DNA from: Pseudomonas sp. N3-W
Lineage (GTDB): Bacteria > Pseudomonadota > Gammaproteobacteria > Pseudomonadales > Pseudomonadaceae
DNA length: 64,000 nt
Assembly (NCBI RefSeq): GCF_024970185.1
Contig: NZ_CP103965.1
Location: 2,352,001-2,416,000, forward strand
Reading direction: 5' to 3'
In this document: positions 18,236 to 28,649 of the stretch, in pieces
Layout of the letters: each line of letters begins with the position of its first letter
Numbering within the stretch: position 1 is the first letter of the stretch
Notes under the pieces: model-generated
Told to the model about the DNA's origin: nothing
Database searches by the model: none
Seen by the model: the letters and a program-made list of their open reading frames with translations, nothing else
Translations under genes and position numbers: made by a program

Positions 18236-20487
18236 CCACACTGCTCTAGTGGCGAGCGCACTCCTGTGGCGAGCGAGCTTGCTCGCGCTGGGTGGCGAAG
18301 CCGCCCCAAACCAGTGATTGCGGTTTATCAGATAAATTGCATTGGTCCTTTTTGGGAGTGCTTCGCCCTCCAGCGCGAGCAAGCTCGCTCGCCACAAAAG
18401 CGGTGCAGTTGCAGAGATACCCAATCCCCGTCCCCAGATGCCGGGGTTGGGACGGAGTGGCTGGAGAAGCTGGCTTATACGGCAGCGGGGGGCAGCGTGG
18501 TATTGGGGACGTTGGCGTGGTTGCACATCTGACAACACTGCTCTAGGGGCGAGCGGACTCCCGTGGCGAGCGAGCTTGCTCGCGCTGGGTGGCGAAGCCG
18601 CCCCAAACCGGTGATTGCGGTTTATCAGATAAATTGCATTGGTCCTATTTGGGAGTGCTTCGCCCTCCAGCGCGAGCAAGCTCGCTCGCCACAAAAGCGG
18701 CGCAGCTGCAGAGATACCCAATCCCCGTCTCCGTCACCAGATGCCGGGGTTGGGGCGGAGTGGCTGAAGAAGCTGGCTTATACGGCAGCGGGGGGGCAGC
18801 GCGGTATTAGGGACGTTGGCGTGGTTGCACATCTGACAACACTGCTCTAGTGGCGAGCGGACTCCCGTGGCGAGCAAGCTACAGTCGAGAGCGCACTCCT
18901 GTGGCGAGCGAGCTTGCTCGCGCTGGGTGGCGAAGCCGCCCCAAACCGGTGGTTGCGGTTTATCAGATAAATTGCATTGGTCCTTTTTGGGAGTGCTTCG
19001 CCCTCCAGCGCGAGCAAGCTCGCTCGCCACAAAAGCGGCGCAGCTGCAGAGATACCCAATCCCCGTCTCCGTCACCAGATGCCGGGGTTGGGACGGAGTG
19101 GCTGGAGAAGCTGGCTTATACGGCAGCGGGGGCAGCGTGGTATTGGGGACGTTGGCGTGGTTGCACATCTGACAACACTGCTCTAGTGGCGAGCGGACTC
19201 CCGTGGCGAGCAAGCTACAGTCGAGAGCGGACTCCTGTGGCGAGCGAGCTACAGTCGAGAGCTGACTCCCGTGGCGAGCGAGCTTGCTCGCGCTGGGTGG
19301 CGAAGCCGCCCCAAACCGGTGATTGCGGTTTATCAGATAAATTGCATTGGTCCTATTTGGGAGTGCTTCGCCCTCCAGCGCGAGCAAGCTCGCTCGCCAC
19401 AAAAGCGGCGCAGCTGCAGAGATACCCAATCCCCGTCTCCGTCACCAGATGCCGGGGTTGGGACGGGGTGGCTGGAGAAGCTGGCTTATACGGCAGCGGG
19501 GGCAGCGTGGTATTGGGGACGTTGGCGTGGTTGCACATCTGACAACACTGCTCTAGTGGCGAGCGGACTCCCGTGGCGAGCAAGCTACAGTCGAGAGCGC
19601 ACTCCTGTGGCGAGCGAGCTTGCTCGCGCTGGGTGGCGAAGCCGCCCCAAACCAGTGATTGCGGTTTATCAGATAAATTGCATTGGTCCTTTTTGGGAGT
19701 GCTTCGCCCTCCAGCGCGAGCAAGCTCGCTCGCCACACAAGCGGTGCAGTTGCAGAGATACCCAATCCCCGTCCCCAGATGCCGGGGTTGGGACTGAGTG
19801 GCTGAAGATGCTGGCTTATACGGCAGCGGGGGGCAGCGTGGTATTGGGGACGTTGGCGTGGTTGCACATCTGACAACACTGCTCTAGTGGCGAGCGGACT
19901 CCCGTGGCGAGCGAGCTACAGTCGAGAGTGCACTCCCGTGGCGAGCGAGCTTGCTCGCGCTGGGTGGCGAAGCCGCCCCAAATCGGTGATTGCGGTTTAT
20001 CAGATAAATTGCATTAATCCTTTTTGGGAGTGCTTCGCCCTCCAGCGCGAGCAAGCTCGCTCGCCACACAAGCGGTGCAGTTGCAGAGATACCCAATCCC
20101 CGTCCCCGTCCCCAGATGCCGGGGTTGGGACGGAGTGGCTGAAGAAGCTGGCTTATACGGCAGCGGGGGGCAGCGTGGTATTGGGGACGTTGGCGTGGTT
20201 GCACATCTGACAACACTGCTCTAGTGGCGAGCGGACTCCCGTGGCGAGCAAGCTACCGTCGAGAGCGCACTCCCGTGGCGAGCGAGCTTGCTCGCGCTGG
20301 GTGGCGAAGCCGCCCCAAACCAGTGATTGCGGTTTATCAGATAAATTGCATTGGTCCTATTTGGGAGTGCTTCGCCCTCCAGCGCGAGCAAGCTCGCTCG
20401 CCACAAAAGCGGCGCAGTTGCAGAGACTCATGGAATAAACCGATACCCAATCCCCGTCTCCGTCACCAGATGCCGGGGTTGGGACGG
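18159..20487. repeat. seven-unit tandem array fusing DUF4337 and kdpE tails
   Basis: Seven direct repeats: 18159-18455, 18456-18758, 18759-19096, 19097-19466, 19467-19796, 19797-20133 and 20134-20487 (297, 303, 338, 370, 330, 337, 354 bp). Each unit contains, in order, the last 77 or so bases of the DUF4337 gene, about 180-250 bp of intergenic sequence with a 26-bp perfect inverted repeat (in unit 1: 18266-18291 and 18370-18395), and about 45 bp matching the 3' end of kdpE in antisense. The first unit begins in the real DUF4337 gene and the last ends in the real kdpE. Junctions read GGGACGG/AGTGGCTG, with shared CGG on both parents. No gene is present in 18236-20427. Confidence 0.95.
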
Positions 20488-21117
20488 GTCGGCCTCGACT
20501 TTTTTACGCAGCCCCCCCATGAACACGCGCAAGTAAGGCGTGTCGGTGGTGTGCGACGGTCCCCAGACCGCTTTGAGCAATTGCAGGTGCGTCAGCACCC
20601 GGTTCGGGTGCGAGCACAAGTGCACCAGCAAGCGGTATTCCAGTGGCGTCAGGTGCAAGGGCGCACCCGCGCGCTCCGCTACTCGTCGTTCGATATCGAT
20701 GCGTACGTCACCAAAGCTCAACACCGCATTGTTGTCGGCGTCTTTGGTTTGCCGGCGTAGCAGGGCGCGGACCCGTGCCAGCAGTTCTCCAGTGCCGAAC
20801 GGTTTCACCAGATAGTCATCGGCGCCGGTGTCCAGCGCCAGGATCTTGTCCGATTCCGCACCCCGGGCCGACAGCACGATAATCGGCACAGACGACCAGC
20901 TGCGCACATCGCGGATCAGGTCGATGCCGTCACCGTCGGGTAGTCCCAGATCCAGCACGATCAGGTCCGGACGGCGCGTGCCGGAGTCGATCAGGCCACG
21001 GTTGAACGTCTCGGCCTCGTGCACCTCGAGGCCTTCGGCTTGCAGGGCCATGCGCACGAAACGACGGATTTCTTTTTCATCTTCAATGATCAGCACGCGG
21101 GCCGCAGATTCGCTCAT
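20428..21117 (-). CDS. kdpE: KdpE response regulator
   Basis: 229 residues, OmpR family. Receiver domain with the phospho-acceptor Asp in LIVLDLGLPDGDG; C-terminal winged helix ending VTETGIGYRFIP. KdpE, phosphorylated by KdpD at low K+, activates kdpFABC. The start overlaps the kdpD stop as ATGA. Its 3' end is the right boundary of the tandem array; six truncated copies of this tail lie downstream. The genuine copy retains the stop at 20428-20430. Confidence 0.96.
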   Translation of the reverse strand: MSESAARVLIIEDEKEIRRFVRMALQAEGLEVHEAETFNRGLIDSGTRRPDLIVLDLGLPDGDGIDLIRDVRSWSSVPIIVLSARGAESDKILALDTGADDYLVKPFGTGELLARVRALLRRQTKDADNNAVLSFGDVRIDIERRVAERAGAPLHLTPLEYRLLVHLCSHPNRVLTHLQLLKAVWGPSHTTDTPYLRVFMGGLRKKVEADPSQPRHLVTETGIGYRFIP

Positions 21118-23807
21118 GGCGCGTCCTCCTCAGGCTGTTGCGTAAAGGGTTCCAGCGGCGGTTCTTCGCGGGGCAGACGCAAGGTGAAGCAGGCGCCGCC
21201 GTTCGGGTCGGTGCTGCCGACGATGGTGCCGCCGTGGGCCAGGGCAATTGCCCGACAGATCGCCAGACCCAGGCCGACGCCGGGAATCGCACTTTCTTTC
21301 TTGCCGCGCATGAATTTGCTGAAGATCGCTTCTTCCTGACCGGGCGGCAAGCCGGGGCCGTTATCGGCGACCCACAGTTCCAGGGTCTCTGGCGTGACCC
21401 TGGCGCCCAGGCGAATCGCCGTGTCTGGCGGGGTGTACTTGATCGCGTTTTCCAGCAGGTTGATCAGGATGCGTTCGATCAGCACCGCATCGATGCGCAC
21501 CGGCGGCACATCGTTATCCAGTACGACGTCGACATGCCGTGCCCCAAGAATTGGCTGCACGGCGCGCAAGGCGCTGCCCACCACGTCTTCTACCGGTTGC
21601 CACTGGCAGTTCAGCACCACTTTGCCGGACTCCAGGCGCGCCATGTCCAGCAGGTTGTTGACCAGCGTGTTCATGCGCATCGCCGATTCACCCACCGCCG
21701 TGGCGATCTCGGCGGCGTCGCCGGTCAGCGGCGGCTGGGTCAGTTGCAGCGCTTCAGCAAGCCCGACCATCACCGACAGCGGCGTGCGCAGGTCATGAGA
21801 AATCGCCGACAGCAACGAGTTGCGCAGGCGTTCGGACTCCATTTGCAAGGTGGTGTCCTGCGCGACGTTGATGTAGTGGATCCGCTCCAGCGAAATAGCC
21901 AGCAGGGACGCGCAAGTGTCGAGCAGGCGCCGCTGCTCCGGCACCACTAGCCGGGTGGTATCGCGAGGCTGCACCGCCAGCACCCCGCGTACCCGCATCG
22001 GCGCCGACAGGGGCAGGTACAGCGTGGAACTGGAGGGCAGCGTATCGGTGCCGTATCCGGCCGGTTCGGTCTTGTCGTAGGACCACTGGGCAATGGCCGT
22101 ATCGACGTGCGGGGCGTCGCCGGTGACCATCGGTGCCAGCAGTTTGTTGTGATCATCGGCCACCAGCAGCGCCGAGCGCGCACCAAATTCGGCGGACAGA
22201 AAGCGCGAGGCAATCTCGGCGATCTGTTCGGTCAGCAAGGCAGCGGACAACAGCCGCGACATCTCGTACAACGCGCGCATGCGGTCTTCACGCCGCTGCG
22301 CCACGCGGGCCTGATACGTCAGGCCGGCGGTCATCTGCCCGATCACCAGCGCGACCACCAGCATCACAATGAACGTCACCAGGTACTGGGCATCGGCGAA
22401 GGCGAAGGAAAAGCGCGGCGAGACGAAAAAGAAGTCGAACGCCGCCACCGACACAAATGCAGCCAGCACGGCCGGACCGCGCCCGAAACGCACGGCCACG
22501 GCCACCACCGCCAGCAGGAACAGCATGACGATGTTGGCTTGTTCAAGCAGGCCGGCCAGGGGCAGGGCGATCAGCGTGGTGGCGGCACACAGCGCGACGC
22601 TCCACAGATAGGCTGACCACGGGATCGGGCTTTCGTCGTGGCTGGACGCGGGCTCGGTGGCAGGACGGCCGGCCGGCAGCGACACCTGAATCACATCCAG
22701 ATCGGCGCCCAGCACGCCGATGCGGTCGGCCAGGCGCTGGCGCCAGAACCGCCGCCGCGGTTGTTCGTCACGGCCCAGCACCACCTTGGATAAATTGTGC
22801 TGGCGGGCGTATTTGACCAGCGCATCGGCAACGTTCTGACCGGACAGGGTCGAGATCTGCGCGCCCATGTCCTGCGCCAGTTTCAGCGTTGCCAGCACCC
22901 GACGGCGCTTGGCCTCGGGCAAACGCTGCAACGCCGGGGTTTCGACAAATACCGCGTGCCACGGCACGTTGAGCTGAGCCGCCAGGCGGGCAGTGGAGCG
23001 CACGGTTTTTTGTGCCTGCTCATCGGGACCGATGCAGGCCAGCAGCGAATCGCGGGTACTCCACACCGGTTTTACCGCGCTGCTTTGACGGTACTGCAAC
23101 ATGTCGCTGTCGACCCGGTCGGCGGTGCGTCGCAGGGCCAGTTCGCGCAGGGCGATCAGGTTGCCCTTGCGAAAGAAATTCTGCACCGCCCGTTCGGCCT
23201 GTTGCGCCAGATAGACCTTGCCCTCCTTGAGCCGCTGCAACAGATCGTCGGGGGGCAAGTCGACGATGACCACCTCGTCGGCGGTGTCGAACACATGGTC
23301 GGGTACGGTTTCCCAGACGCGGATGCCGGTGATGCCGCCGACAATGTCGTTGAGGCTTTCCAGGTGCTGTACGTTCATCGTTGACCAGACGTCGATGCCG
23401 GCGCTGAGCAATTCCTCCACGTCCTGCCAGCGTTTGGGGTGACGGCAGCCCACGGCGTTGGAGTGCGCCAGTTCGTCGATCAGGATCAGCCCCGGATGAC
23501 GGGCGAGGGCGGCATCGAGGTCGAACTCGGTGAAGGTGCGCTGCTTGTCGACAACCTGTTTGAGGGGCAGAGATTCAAGGCCGGCAATCAGCGCCTGGGT
23601 TTCGGCACGGCCATGGGTTTCGATCACGCCGGTCAGCACGTCGATGTTTTGCAGTTTCGCGGCATGGGCGGCGGCCAGCATCGCGTACGTCTTGCCGACA
23701 CCGGCGCTGGCGCCGAAGAAAATCTTCAGCCGACCGCGTTTGGCTTGCGCTTCCTGTTCTTGAATCCGGGCCAGTAGCTGGTCCGGGTCAGGACGTTGTT
23801 CGGCCAT
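21114..23807 (-). CDS. kdpD: KdpD sensor histidine kinase
   Basis: 897 residues from ATG 23807 (a GTG lies 9 bases upstream). Domain order: N-terminal KdpD domain with Walker A GASAGVGKT, universal-stress-like domain (KVVLGRDEQPRRRFW), four membrane segments, a GAF domain, then HisKA (H-box SAISHDLRTPLS) and HATPase_c (ENAIKY, VADNGPGLPPG, GVGLGLAICR). It senses potassium limitation and controls KdpE. It follows kdpC with a gap of about 110 bases that contains a REP hairpin. Confidence 0.96.
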   Translation of the reverse strand: MAEQRPDPDQLLARIQEQEAQAKRGRLKIFFGASAGVGKTYAMLAAAHAAKLQNIDVLTGVIETHGRAETQALIAGLESLPLKQVVDKQRTFTEFDLDAALARHPGLILIDELAHSNAVGCRHPKRWQDVEELLSAGIDVWSTMNVQHLESLNDIVGGITGIRVWETVPDHVFDTADEVVIVDLPPDDLLQRLKEGKVYLAQQAERAVQNFFRKGNLIALRELALRRTADRVDSDMLQYRQSSAVKPVWSTRDSLLACIGPDEQAQKTVRSTARLAAQLNVPWHAVFVETPALQRLPEAKRRRVLATLKLAQDMGAQISTLSGQNVADALVKYARQHNLSKVVLGRDEQPRRRFWRQRLADRIGVLGADLDVIQVSLPAGRPATEPASSHDESPIPWSAYLWSVALCAATTLIALPLAGLLEQANIVMLFLLAVVAVAVRFGRGPAVLAAFVSVAAFDFFFVSPRFSFAFADAQYLVTFIVMLVVALVIGQMTAGLTYQARVAQRREDRMRALYEMSRLLSAALLTEQIAEIASRFLSAEFGARSALLVADDHNKLLAPMVTGDAPHVDTAIAQWSYDKTEPAGYGTDTLPSSSTLYLPLSAPMRVRGVLAVQPRDTTRLVVPEQRRLLDTCASLLAISLERIHYINVAQDTTLQMESERLRNSLLSAISHDLRTPLSVMVGLAEALQLTQPPLTGDAAEIATAVGESAMRMNTLVNNLLDMARLESGKVVLNCQWQPVEDVVGSALRAVQPILGARHVDVVLDNDVPPVRIDAVLIERILINLLENAIKYTPPDTAIRLGARVTPETLELWVADNGPGLPPGQEEAIFSKFMRGKKESAIPGVGLGLAICRAIALAHGGTIVGSTDPNGGACFTLRLPREEPPLEPFTQQPEEDAP

Positions 23808-23850
23808 CGGGTCCACCTTGTTTCAGTACTGTCCACCCCTGGACAAAAAA

Positions 23851-23882
23851 CTGTGGCGAGGGCGCTTGCTCCCTCGCCACAG
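23851..23882. repeat. REP hairpin between kdpC and kdpD
   Basis: CTGTGGCGAGGG-CGCTTGCT-CCCTCGCCACAG: a perfect 12-bp stem with an 8-base loop, inside the kdp operon. It could reduce read-through from the pump genes into the sensor genes or stabilise the upstream message. Confidence 0.85.
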
Positions 23883-23920
23883 ATCAATCGCTCACCACAG
23901 TTTCAGTGTGGCCCATCCCC

Positions 23921-24493
23921 TCAATGTGCAGCATCAAGTGCCAGGTTCAGCGCCAGCACATTCACCCTCGGTTCACCGACAAACCCCAGTAGTGTGCCTT
24001 GCGACTGTGCATCTATCAGTTGCCGAACCTGCTCCACCGGCAAACCCCGTACTCGCGCCACGCGCCCGGCCTGGTACAACGCCGCCGCGATGCTGATGTG
24101 CGGATCAAGGCCACTGGCGGAACTGTAGACCAGGTCGGCGGGCACCGTGGCGCTGTTGCCGGGATCGGCGGCGTGCAGGGCCTCGACCCGGTCCTTGATG
24201 GCCTGCGCCAGCGCCGGGTTCATCGGGCCCAGGTTCGAGCCGCCCGACGCCAGCGGGTTGTAAGGCATGGGGCTGGTGGCGGAAGGGCGACTCCAGAAAT
24301 ACTTCGGTTCGCTGAAGCCCTGGCCGATCAACAACGAGCCGACCGCTTTGCCGTCGCGCTCGATCAGGCTGCCCGCCGCCTGCGACGGGAACACCAGCCG
24401 GGCGATGCCGGTGGTGATCAGCGGATAGGCCAGCCCGGTGATCAGTGAAAGGGCAATCAACAGGGTCAACGCCGGACGCAATAAAGAGATCAT
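23921..24493 (-). CDS. kdpC: KdpC subunit of K+-ATPase
   Basis: 190 residues; one N-terminal membrane anchor (LTLLIALSLITGLAYPL) and a periplasmic domain with the family signatures YFWSRPSATSPMPYNPLASG and GSNLGPMNPAL. KdpC stabilises the complex and raises K+ affinity. It lies 12 bases after kdpB. Confidence 0.96.
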   Translation of the reverse strand: MISLLRPALTLLIALSLITGLAYPLITTGIARLVFPSQAAGSLIERDGKAVGSLLIGQGFSEPKYFWSRPSATSPMPYNPLASGGSNLGPMNPALAQAIKDRVEALHAADPGNSATVPADLVYSSASGLDPHISIAAALYQAGRVARVRGLPVEQVRQLIDAQSQGTLLGFVGEPRVNVLALNLALDAAH

Positions 24494-24505
24494 GACAGTG
24501 CTCCC

Positions 24506-26584
24506 TTAAACCAGACCGACGACGGTCAATGCCATGTCGATCAACTTGATGCCAATGAATGGAACGATCACCCCGCCCAACCCGTAGATCAGCAGGTTGC
24601 GCCGCAACAGCAGCGCCGCGCCGACCGGGCGATATTTCACGCCCCTGAGGGCCAGTGGAATCAGGAAAATGATAATCAGCGCATTGAAAATCACCGCCGA
24701 CAGCACCGCCGAATTCGGGCTGGTCAGGCCCATGATGTTCAGCGCCGCAAGCGACGGATACGTGGTGACAAACGCCGCCGGCACGATGGCGAAATACTTG
24801 GCGATGTCGTTGGCAATCGAGAACGTGGTCAGCGAACCGCGGGTCATCAGCATCTGTTTGCCGGTTTCCACCACCTCGATCAGCTTGGTCGGGTTGCTGT
24901 CCAGGTCGACCATGTTGCCGGCTTCCTTGGCCGCTTGTGTCCCGGAGTTCATGGCCACCGCGACATCCGCCTGCGCCAGTGCCGGAGCATCGTTGGTGCC
25001 GTCGCCGGTCATTGCCACCAGGCGGCCTTGTGCCTGGTAGCTGCGGATCAGTTCGAGTTTCTGCTCCGGTGTGGCTTCGGCCAGAAAGTCATCGACACCG
25101 GCCTCGGCAGCGATGGCCGCCGCCGTGACGCGGTTGTCACCGGTCACCATGACGGTCTTGATGCCCATGCGCCGCAGTTCGACAAAACGCTCCTTGATCC
25201 CGCCCTTGACGATGTCTTTGAGTTCGATCACCCCCAGTACTTTGGTGCCATCGGCCACTACCAGCGGTGTGCTGCCCCGGCGTGCGACTTCTTCGACGAG
25301 GGTTTGCACCGCCTCGGGAAAGTGTCCGCCCAGACTTTGCACATGGCGCACGATCGCCTCGCCTGCGCCTTTGCGCAGCTGGCGAGTGCCCATGTCGACA
25401 CCACTCATGCGGGTCAGTGCGGAGAAGTGCACGAAGTGTGCATCGAGCGCGGCGATGTCGCGTTCGCGCAGGTTGAAGCGTTGTTTGGCCAGCACCACGA
25501 TGCTGCGGCCTTCCGGCGTTTCGTCGGCCAGGGAGGCGAGTTGTGCCACGTCCACCAGCTCCGCTTCCTTGACCCCCGGCGCCGGCAGGAAAGCCGAGGC
25601 GTGGCGGTTGCCGAGGGTGATGGTGCCGGTCTTGTCCAGCAGCAACACGTCGACGTCGCCTGCCGCTTCCACGGCGCGGCCCGAGGTGGCGATGACATTG
25701 GCCTCCATCATGCGGCTCATGCCCGCTACACCGACGGCCGAGAGCAGGCCGGCAATGGTGGTGGGAATCAGGCACACCAGCAGTGAGATCAGCACGGTGA
25801 TCGACACCGGCGTGCCGGCGCCGGCCACGGAAACGCCGAACAGCGAGAAGGGCAGCAGCGTCACGGTCACGCCGAGAAACACCACGGTCAGCGCCACCAG
25901 CAGGATCGACAGGGCGATCTCGTTCGGGGTTTTCTGCCGCTTGGCGTTCTCAACCATGGCGATCATGCGATCGACAAAGGTTTCGCCGGGGTTGGTGGTC
26001 ACGCGGATGACGATCCAGTCCGACAGCACTCGAGTGCCACCGGTGACCGCCGAGAAGTCGCCGCCGGATTCGCGAATCACTGGCGCCGATTCGCCGGTAA
26101 TTGCCGACTCGTCCACCGAGGCGGCGCCTTCGACGACTTCGCCGTCGGCGGGGATCACCGAGTCGGCGAGATCGCCGGCTTCAACCACCACGTAATCGCC
26201 TTTGCACAGGCCGCTCGATTGCGCCAGTTGCCACTGCGCACCGTAGTGCGGTTCGAGCAGTTTTTTCGCCCAGGTTTCTTTCTTCAGATTGCGCAGCGAG
26301 GCGGCCTGAGCCTTGCTGCGGCCTTCGGCCAGGGCCTCGGCGAAGTTGGCGAACAGCACGGTGAACCACAGCCACAAGGCAATCGCGAGGATGAAGGCCT
26401 GGCTGGCTTCGCCCTTGCCACTGAGTGCCTGGACCCAGAGGCCGGTGGTGATGATCGCGCCGATGTAGACGACGAACATCACCGGGTTGCGCCACTGGAT
26501 ACGTGGGTCGAGTTTGCGCACGGAGTCGGCCATGGCCGGTGTTATCAGTGCCGGGTCGAGCAAGGAGAACGCTTTACGAGTCAT
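24506..26584 (-). CDS. kdpB: KdpB catalytic P-type ATPase subunit
   Basis: 692 residues. The phosphorylation motif DKTGT is present ([13 protein letters not shown]), the TGES actuator loop ([10 protein letters not shown]) and the hinge [12 protein letters not shown]. It hydrolyses ATP to drive K+ uptake through KdpA. The spacing to kdpA is 10 bases. Confidence 0.97.
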   Translation of the reverse strand: MTRKAFSLLDPALITPAMADSVRKLDPRIQWRNPVMFVVYIGAIITTGLWVQALSGKGEASQAFILAIALWLWFTVLFANFAEALAEGRSKAQAASLRNLKKETWAKKLLEPHYGAQWQLAQSSGLCKGDYVVVEAGDLADSVIPADGEVVEGAASVDESAITGESAPVIRESGGDFSAVTGGTRVLSDWIVIRVTTNPGETFVDRMIAMVENAKRQKTPNEIALSILLVALTVVFLGVTVTLLPFSLFGVSVAGAGTPVSITVLISLLVCLIPTTIAGLLSAVGVAGMSRMMEANVIATSGRAVEAAGDVDVLLLDKTGTITLGNRHASAFLPAPGVKEAELVDVAQLASLADETPEGRSIVVLAKQRFNLRERDIAALDAHFVHFSALTRMSGVDMGTRQLRKGAGEAIVRHVQSLGGHFPEAVQTLVEEVARRGSTPLVVADGTKVLGVIELKDIVKGGIKERFVELRRMGIKTVMVTGDNRVTAAAIAAEAGVDDFLAEATPEQKLELIRSYQAQGRLVAMTGDGTNDAPALAQADVAVAMNSGTQAAKEAGNMVDLDSNPTKLIEVVETGKQMLMTRGSLTTFSIANDIAKYFAIVPAAFVTTYPSLAALNIMGLTSPNSAVLSAVIFNALIIIFLIPLALRGVKYRPVGAALLLRRNLLIYGLGGVIVPFIGIKLIDMALTVVGLV

Positions 26585-26594
26585 GTTCGTGGCC

Positions 26595-28367
26595 TCACTT
26601 GATCATATTGAGGTGTTCGACGACCGGCCCGAGGGCCAACGCCGGCACATAGTTGAGCAATCCCACCAGCAACACCGTGCCGATCAGCAGCACCACGAAC
26701 AGCATGCCGTGGGTCGGCATGGTGCCGCCGGTGACCGCCAGGCGTTTCTTCGCCGCCAGGCTGCCGGCGATGGCCAGCACCGGGACGATGACGCCAAACC
26801 GGCCGAACCAGCAGGCAATCGCCAGCAACGTGTTGTAGAACGGCGTGTTGGCCGACAGCCCGGCGAAGGCGCTGCCGTTGTTGTTGGCCGCCGAGGTGAA
26901 GGCATAGAGAATTTCCGAGAAGCCGTGAGCGCCAGGGTTGGCAATACCCAGCTTGCCGGCCTCGACCATGACCGCGATGGCGGTGCCGAACAGCACCAGC
27001 AACGGGGTCATCAGGATGGCGATAGCGACCATTTTCATCTCGAAGGCTTCGATCTTCTTGCCCAGGTATTCCGGCGTGCGGCCGATCATCAGCCCGGCGA
27101 TGAACACCGCGAGCAGGGCAAAGACGAGCATGCCGTACAGCCCGGAGCCGGTGCCGCCGAACACCACTTCACCCAGCTGCATCAGGATCAGCGGCACCGC
27201 GCCACCCAGTGGGGTGAACGAGTCGTGCATCGCGTTGACCGCGCCGCAGGACGCCGCCGTGGTCACCGCTGCGAACAGGCTGGAGGCGCTGATGCCGAAG
27301 CGCAGTTCCTTGCCCTCCATGTTGCCCGCCGCCGTATCGATGCCCATGGCGGAAAACTGCGGGTTACCGAGTTGTTCGTAGTGGGTGACCGCGATCACCG
27401 CGATGACGAAGATGATCGTCATCGTTGCCAGCAGCGCCCAGCCCTGGCGGATGTCGCCGACGACGTGGCCGAAGACGAAGCACAGCGCGGTCGGGATCAG
27501 GAAAATCGCGATCAGCTGCATGAAGTTGGTGAACGCGGTCGGGTTCTCATAAGGGTGCGCCGAGTTGGCATTGAAGAAGCCGCCGCCGTTGGTGCCGAGC
27601 ATCTTGATCGCCTCTTGCGAGGCCACAGGGCCCATGGCGAGGGTCTGTTTGTCGGTGGTGGCGGCGACCGTGACCGGGTTGCCCTGGGCATCCAGGGTCG
27701 GCAGGCCGGCGGCATTGAGCACCGGTGCCTGGTAGTGCATGACTTCCAGGGTCGAGACGTCTTTATAGGGCTCCAGATTCTGGATCGCGCCCTGGCTGAC
27801 AAAGCCCAGTGCAAAGATCAGCGACAGCGGCAGCAACACCCAGAGGGTGATGCGGGTCAGGTCGACCCAGGCGTTGCCGATGCTGTTGGCGCTGTGCCGG
27901 GCGAATCCGCGAATCAATGCCACCGCGACCACGATGCCGGTGGCAGCGGACAGGAAGTTCTGCACCGTCAGGGCGAGCATCTGCGTCAGGTAACTCATGG
28001 TCGATTCACCGCTGTAGCCTTGCCAGTCGGTGTTGGTGACGAAGCTGACGGCGGTGTTGAACGATGAGTCGGCAGTCACGGCGCCGAAGCCCTGCGGGTT
28101 GAACGGCAGTACACCCTGCAAGCGTTGCAGAGCGTAGACCGCGAGCATCCCGAGCGCGTTGAACAGGATCAGGGCCAGGGCATATTGCAGCCAGCCCATC
28201 GCCTGTTCCGGCTTGACCCCGGCCAGGCGATACAACGGCGATTCGATGCGCGCACCCAAGGCAAAACGGCCCTCCATCACGCGAGTCAGCCACAGTCCCA
28301 GCGGCCAGGCCAGCAAGCCGAGAACCAGCAGGAAAGTGCCAAGAAGCACCCAGGCTTGAGTGGTCAT
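26595..28367 (-). CDS. kdpA: KdpA K+-channel subunit
   Basis: 590 residues with about ten membrane segments and the four selectivity-filter-like loops (for example [23 protein letters not shown] and [10 protein letters not shown]). It is longer than the 557-residue E. coli protein; the extra length is mainly a loop of about 25 residues before the conserved [13 protein letters not shown]. The start overlaps the kdpF stop as ATGA. Confidence 0.96.
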   Translation of the reverse strand: MTTQAWVLLGTFLLVLGLLAWPLGLWLTRVMEGRFALGARIESPLYRLAGVKPEQAMGWLQYALALILFNALGMLAVYALQRLQGVLPFNPQGFGAVTADSSFNTAVSFVTNTDWQGYSGESTMSYLTQMLALTVQNFLSAATGIVVAVALIRGFARHSANSIGNAWVDLTRITLWVLLPLSLIFALGFVSQGAIQNLEPYKDVSTLEVMHYQAPVLNAAGLPTLDAQGNPVTVAATTDKQTLAMGPVASQEAIKMLGTNGGGFFNANSAHPYENPTAFTNFMQLIAIFLIPTALCFVFGHVVGDIRQGWALLATMTIIFVIAVIAVTHYEQLGNPQFSAMGIDTAAGNMEGKELRFGISASSLFAAVTTAASCGAVNAMHDSFTPLGGAVPLILMQLGEVVFGGTGSGLYGMLVFALLAVFIAGLMIGRTPEYLGKKIEAFEMKMVAIAILMTPLLVLFGTAIAVMVEAGKLGIANPGAHGFSEILYAFTSAANNNGSAFAGLSANTPFYNTLLAIACWFGRFGVIVPVLAIAGSLAAKKRLAVTGGTMPTHGMLFVVLLIGTVLLVGLLNYVPALALGPVVEHLNMIK

Positions 28368-28456
28368 AGGAAGTCCTCCGGAAACAGCAGCGCGGCAACC
28401 AGATACACCAGCAAGCCGGCGGCGATAATGCCGCCGAACAGATAGAAGCCTGTCAT
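28364..28456 (-). CDS. kdpF: KdpF small subunit
   Basis: 30 residues, a single membrane helix ([20 protein letters not shown]) and a short acidic tail. KdpF stabilises the KdpABC complex. AGGAG lies 6-7 bases before the ATG; the stop overlaps kdpA, and the start overlaps the stop of the small ORF upstream. Confidence 0.9.
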   Translation of the reverse strand: MTGFYLFGGIIAAGLLVYLVAALLFPEDFL

Positions 28457-28548
28457 GACCGTCTCCTGTTGAGCGCCGCGCAGCCGTGTGCCAGGCCGAT
28501 CAGGCTGAGAAAGAACAGTGCACCGAGTACCAGAAATGTGATGTCCAT
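28453..28548 (-). CDS. 31-residue membrane ORF upstream of kdpF
   Basis: ATG at 28548, TGA at 28453-28455, which shares bases with the kdpF start. The peptide starts [20 protein letters not shown] and ends in a basic tail with three Arg; it is one predicted membrane helix. A strong GGAGG lies 7 bases upstream. This arrangement makes it the first gene of the kdp operon. I do not recognise a named family; a second KdpF-like accessory peptide or a leader for translational coupling are both possible. Confidence 0.65.
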   Translation of the reverse strand: MDITFLVLGALFFLSLIGLAHGCAALNRRRS

Positions 28549-28610
28549 GGCGTTTCCTCCCGTCAATGAGCAAAGCCTAGAGGGACGCCTGGTAAGTTGT
28601 TGACAGGATT

Positions 28611-28645
28611 GGGGGCCGGATCATAAAGATCGTATAAAGGCCCCC
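28611..28645 (-). promoter_or_regulatory. probable KdpE-binding site upstream of kdp
   Basis: Read on the minus strand the segment is CCTTTATACGATCTTTATGA followed by a C-rich run, which resembles the E. coli KdpE box (T-rich TTTATA followed by TTTA repeat and GC-rich tail). It lies about 65-100 bases upstream of the first kdp ORF. The flanks GGGGGCC and GGCCCCC form a 7-bp inverted repeat around it, so a terminator role for the convergent-side gene cannot be excluded. Assignment by similarity to memory only. Confidence 0.5.
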
Positions 28646-28649
28646 GGAT

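Noticed and set aside
18850..19542. 230-codon frame inside the tandem array
   Set aside because: It exists only because the repeat unit length is near a multiple of three in places; it contains REP palindromes and gene tails and no ribosome-binding site.
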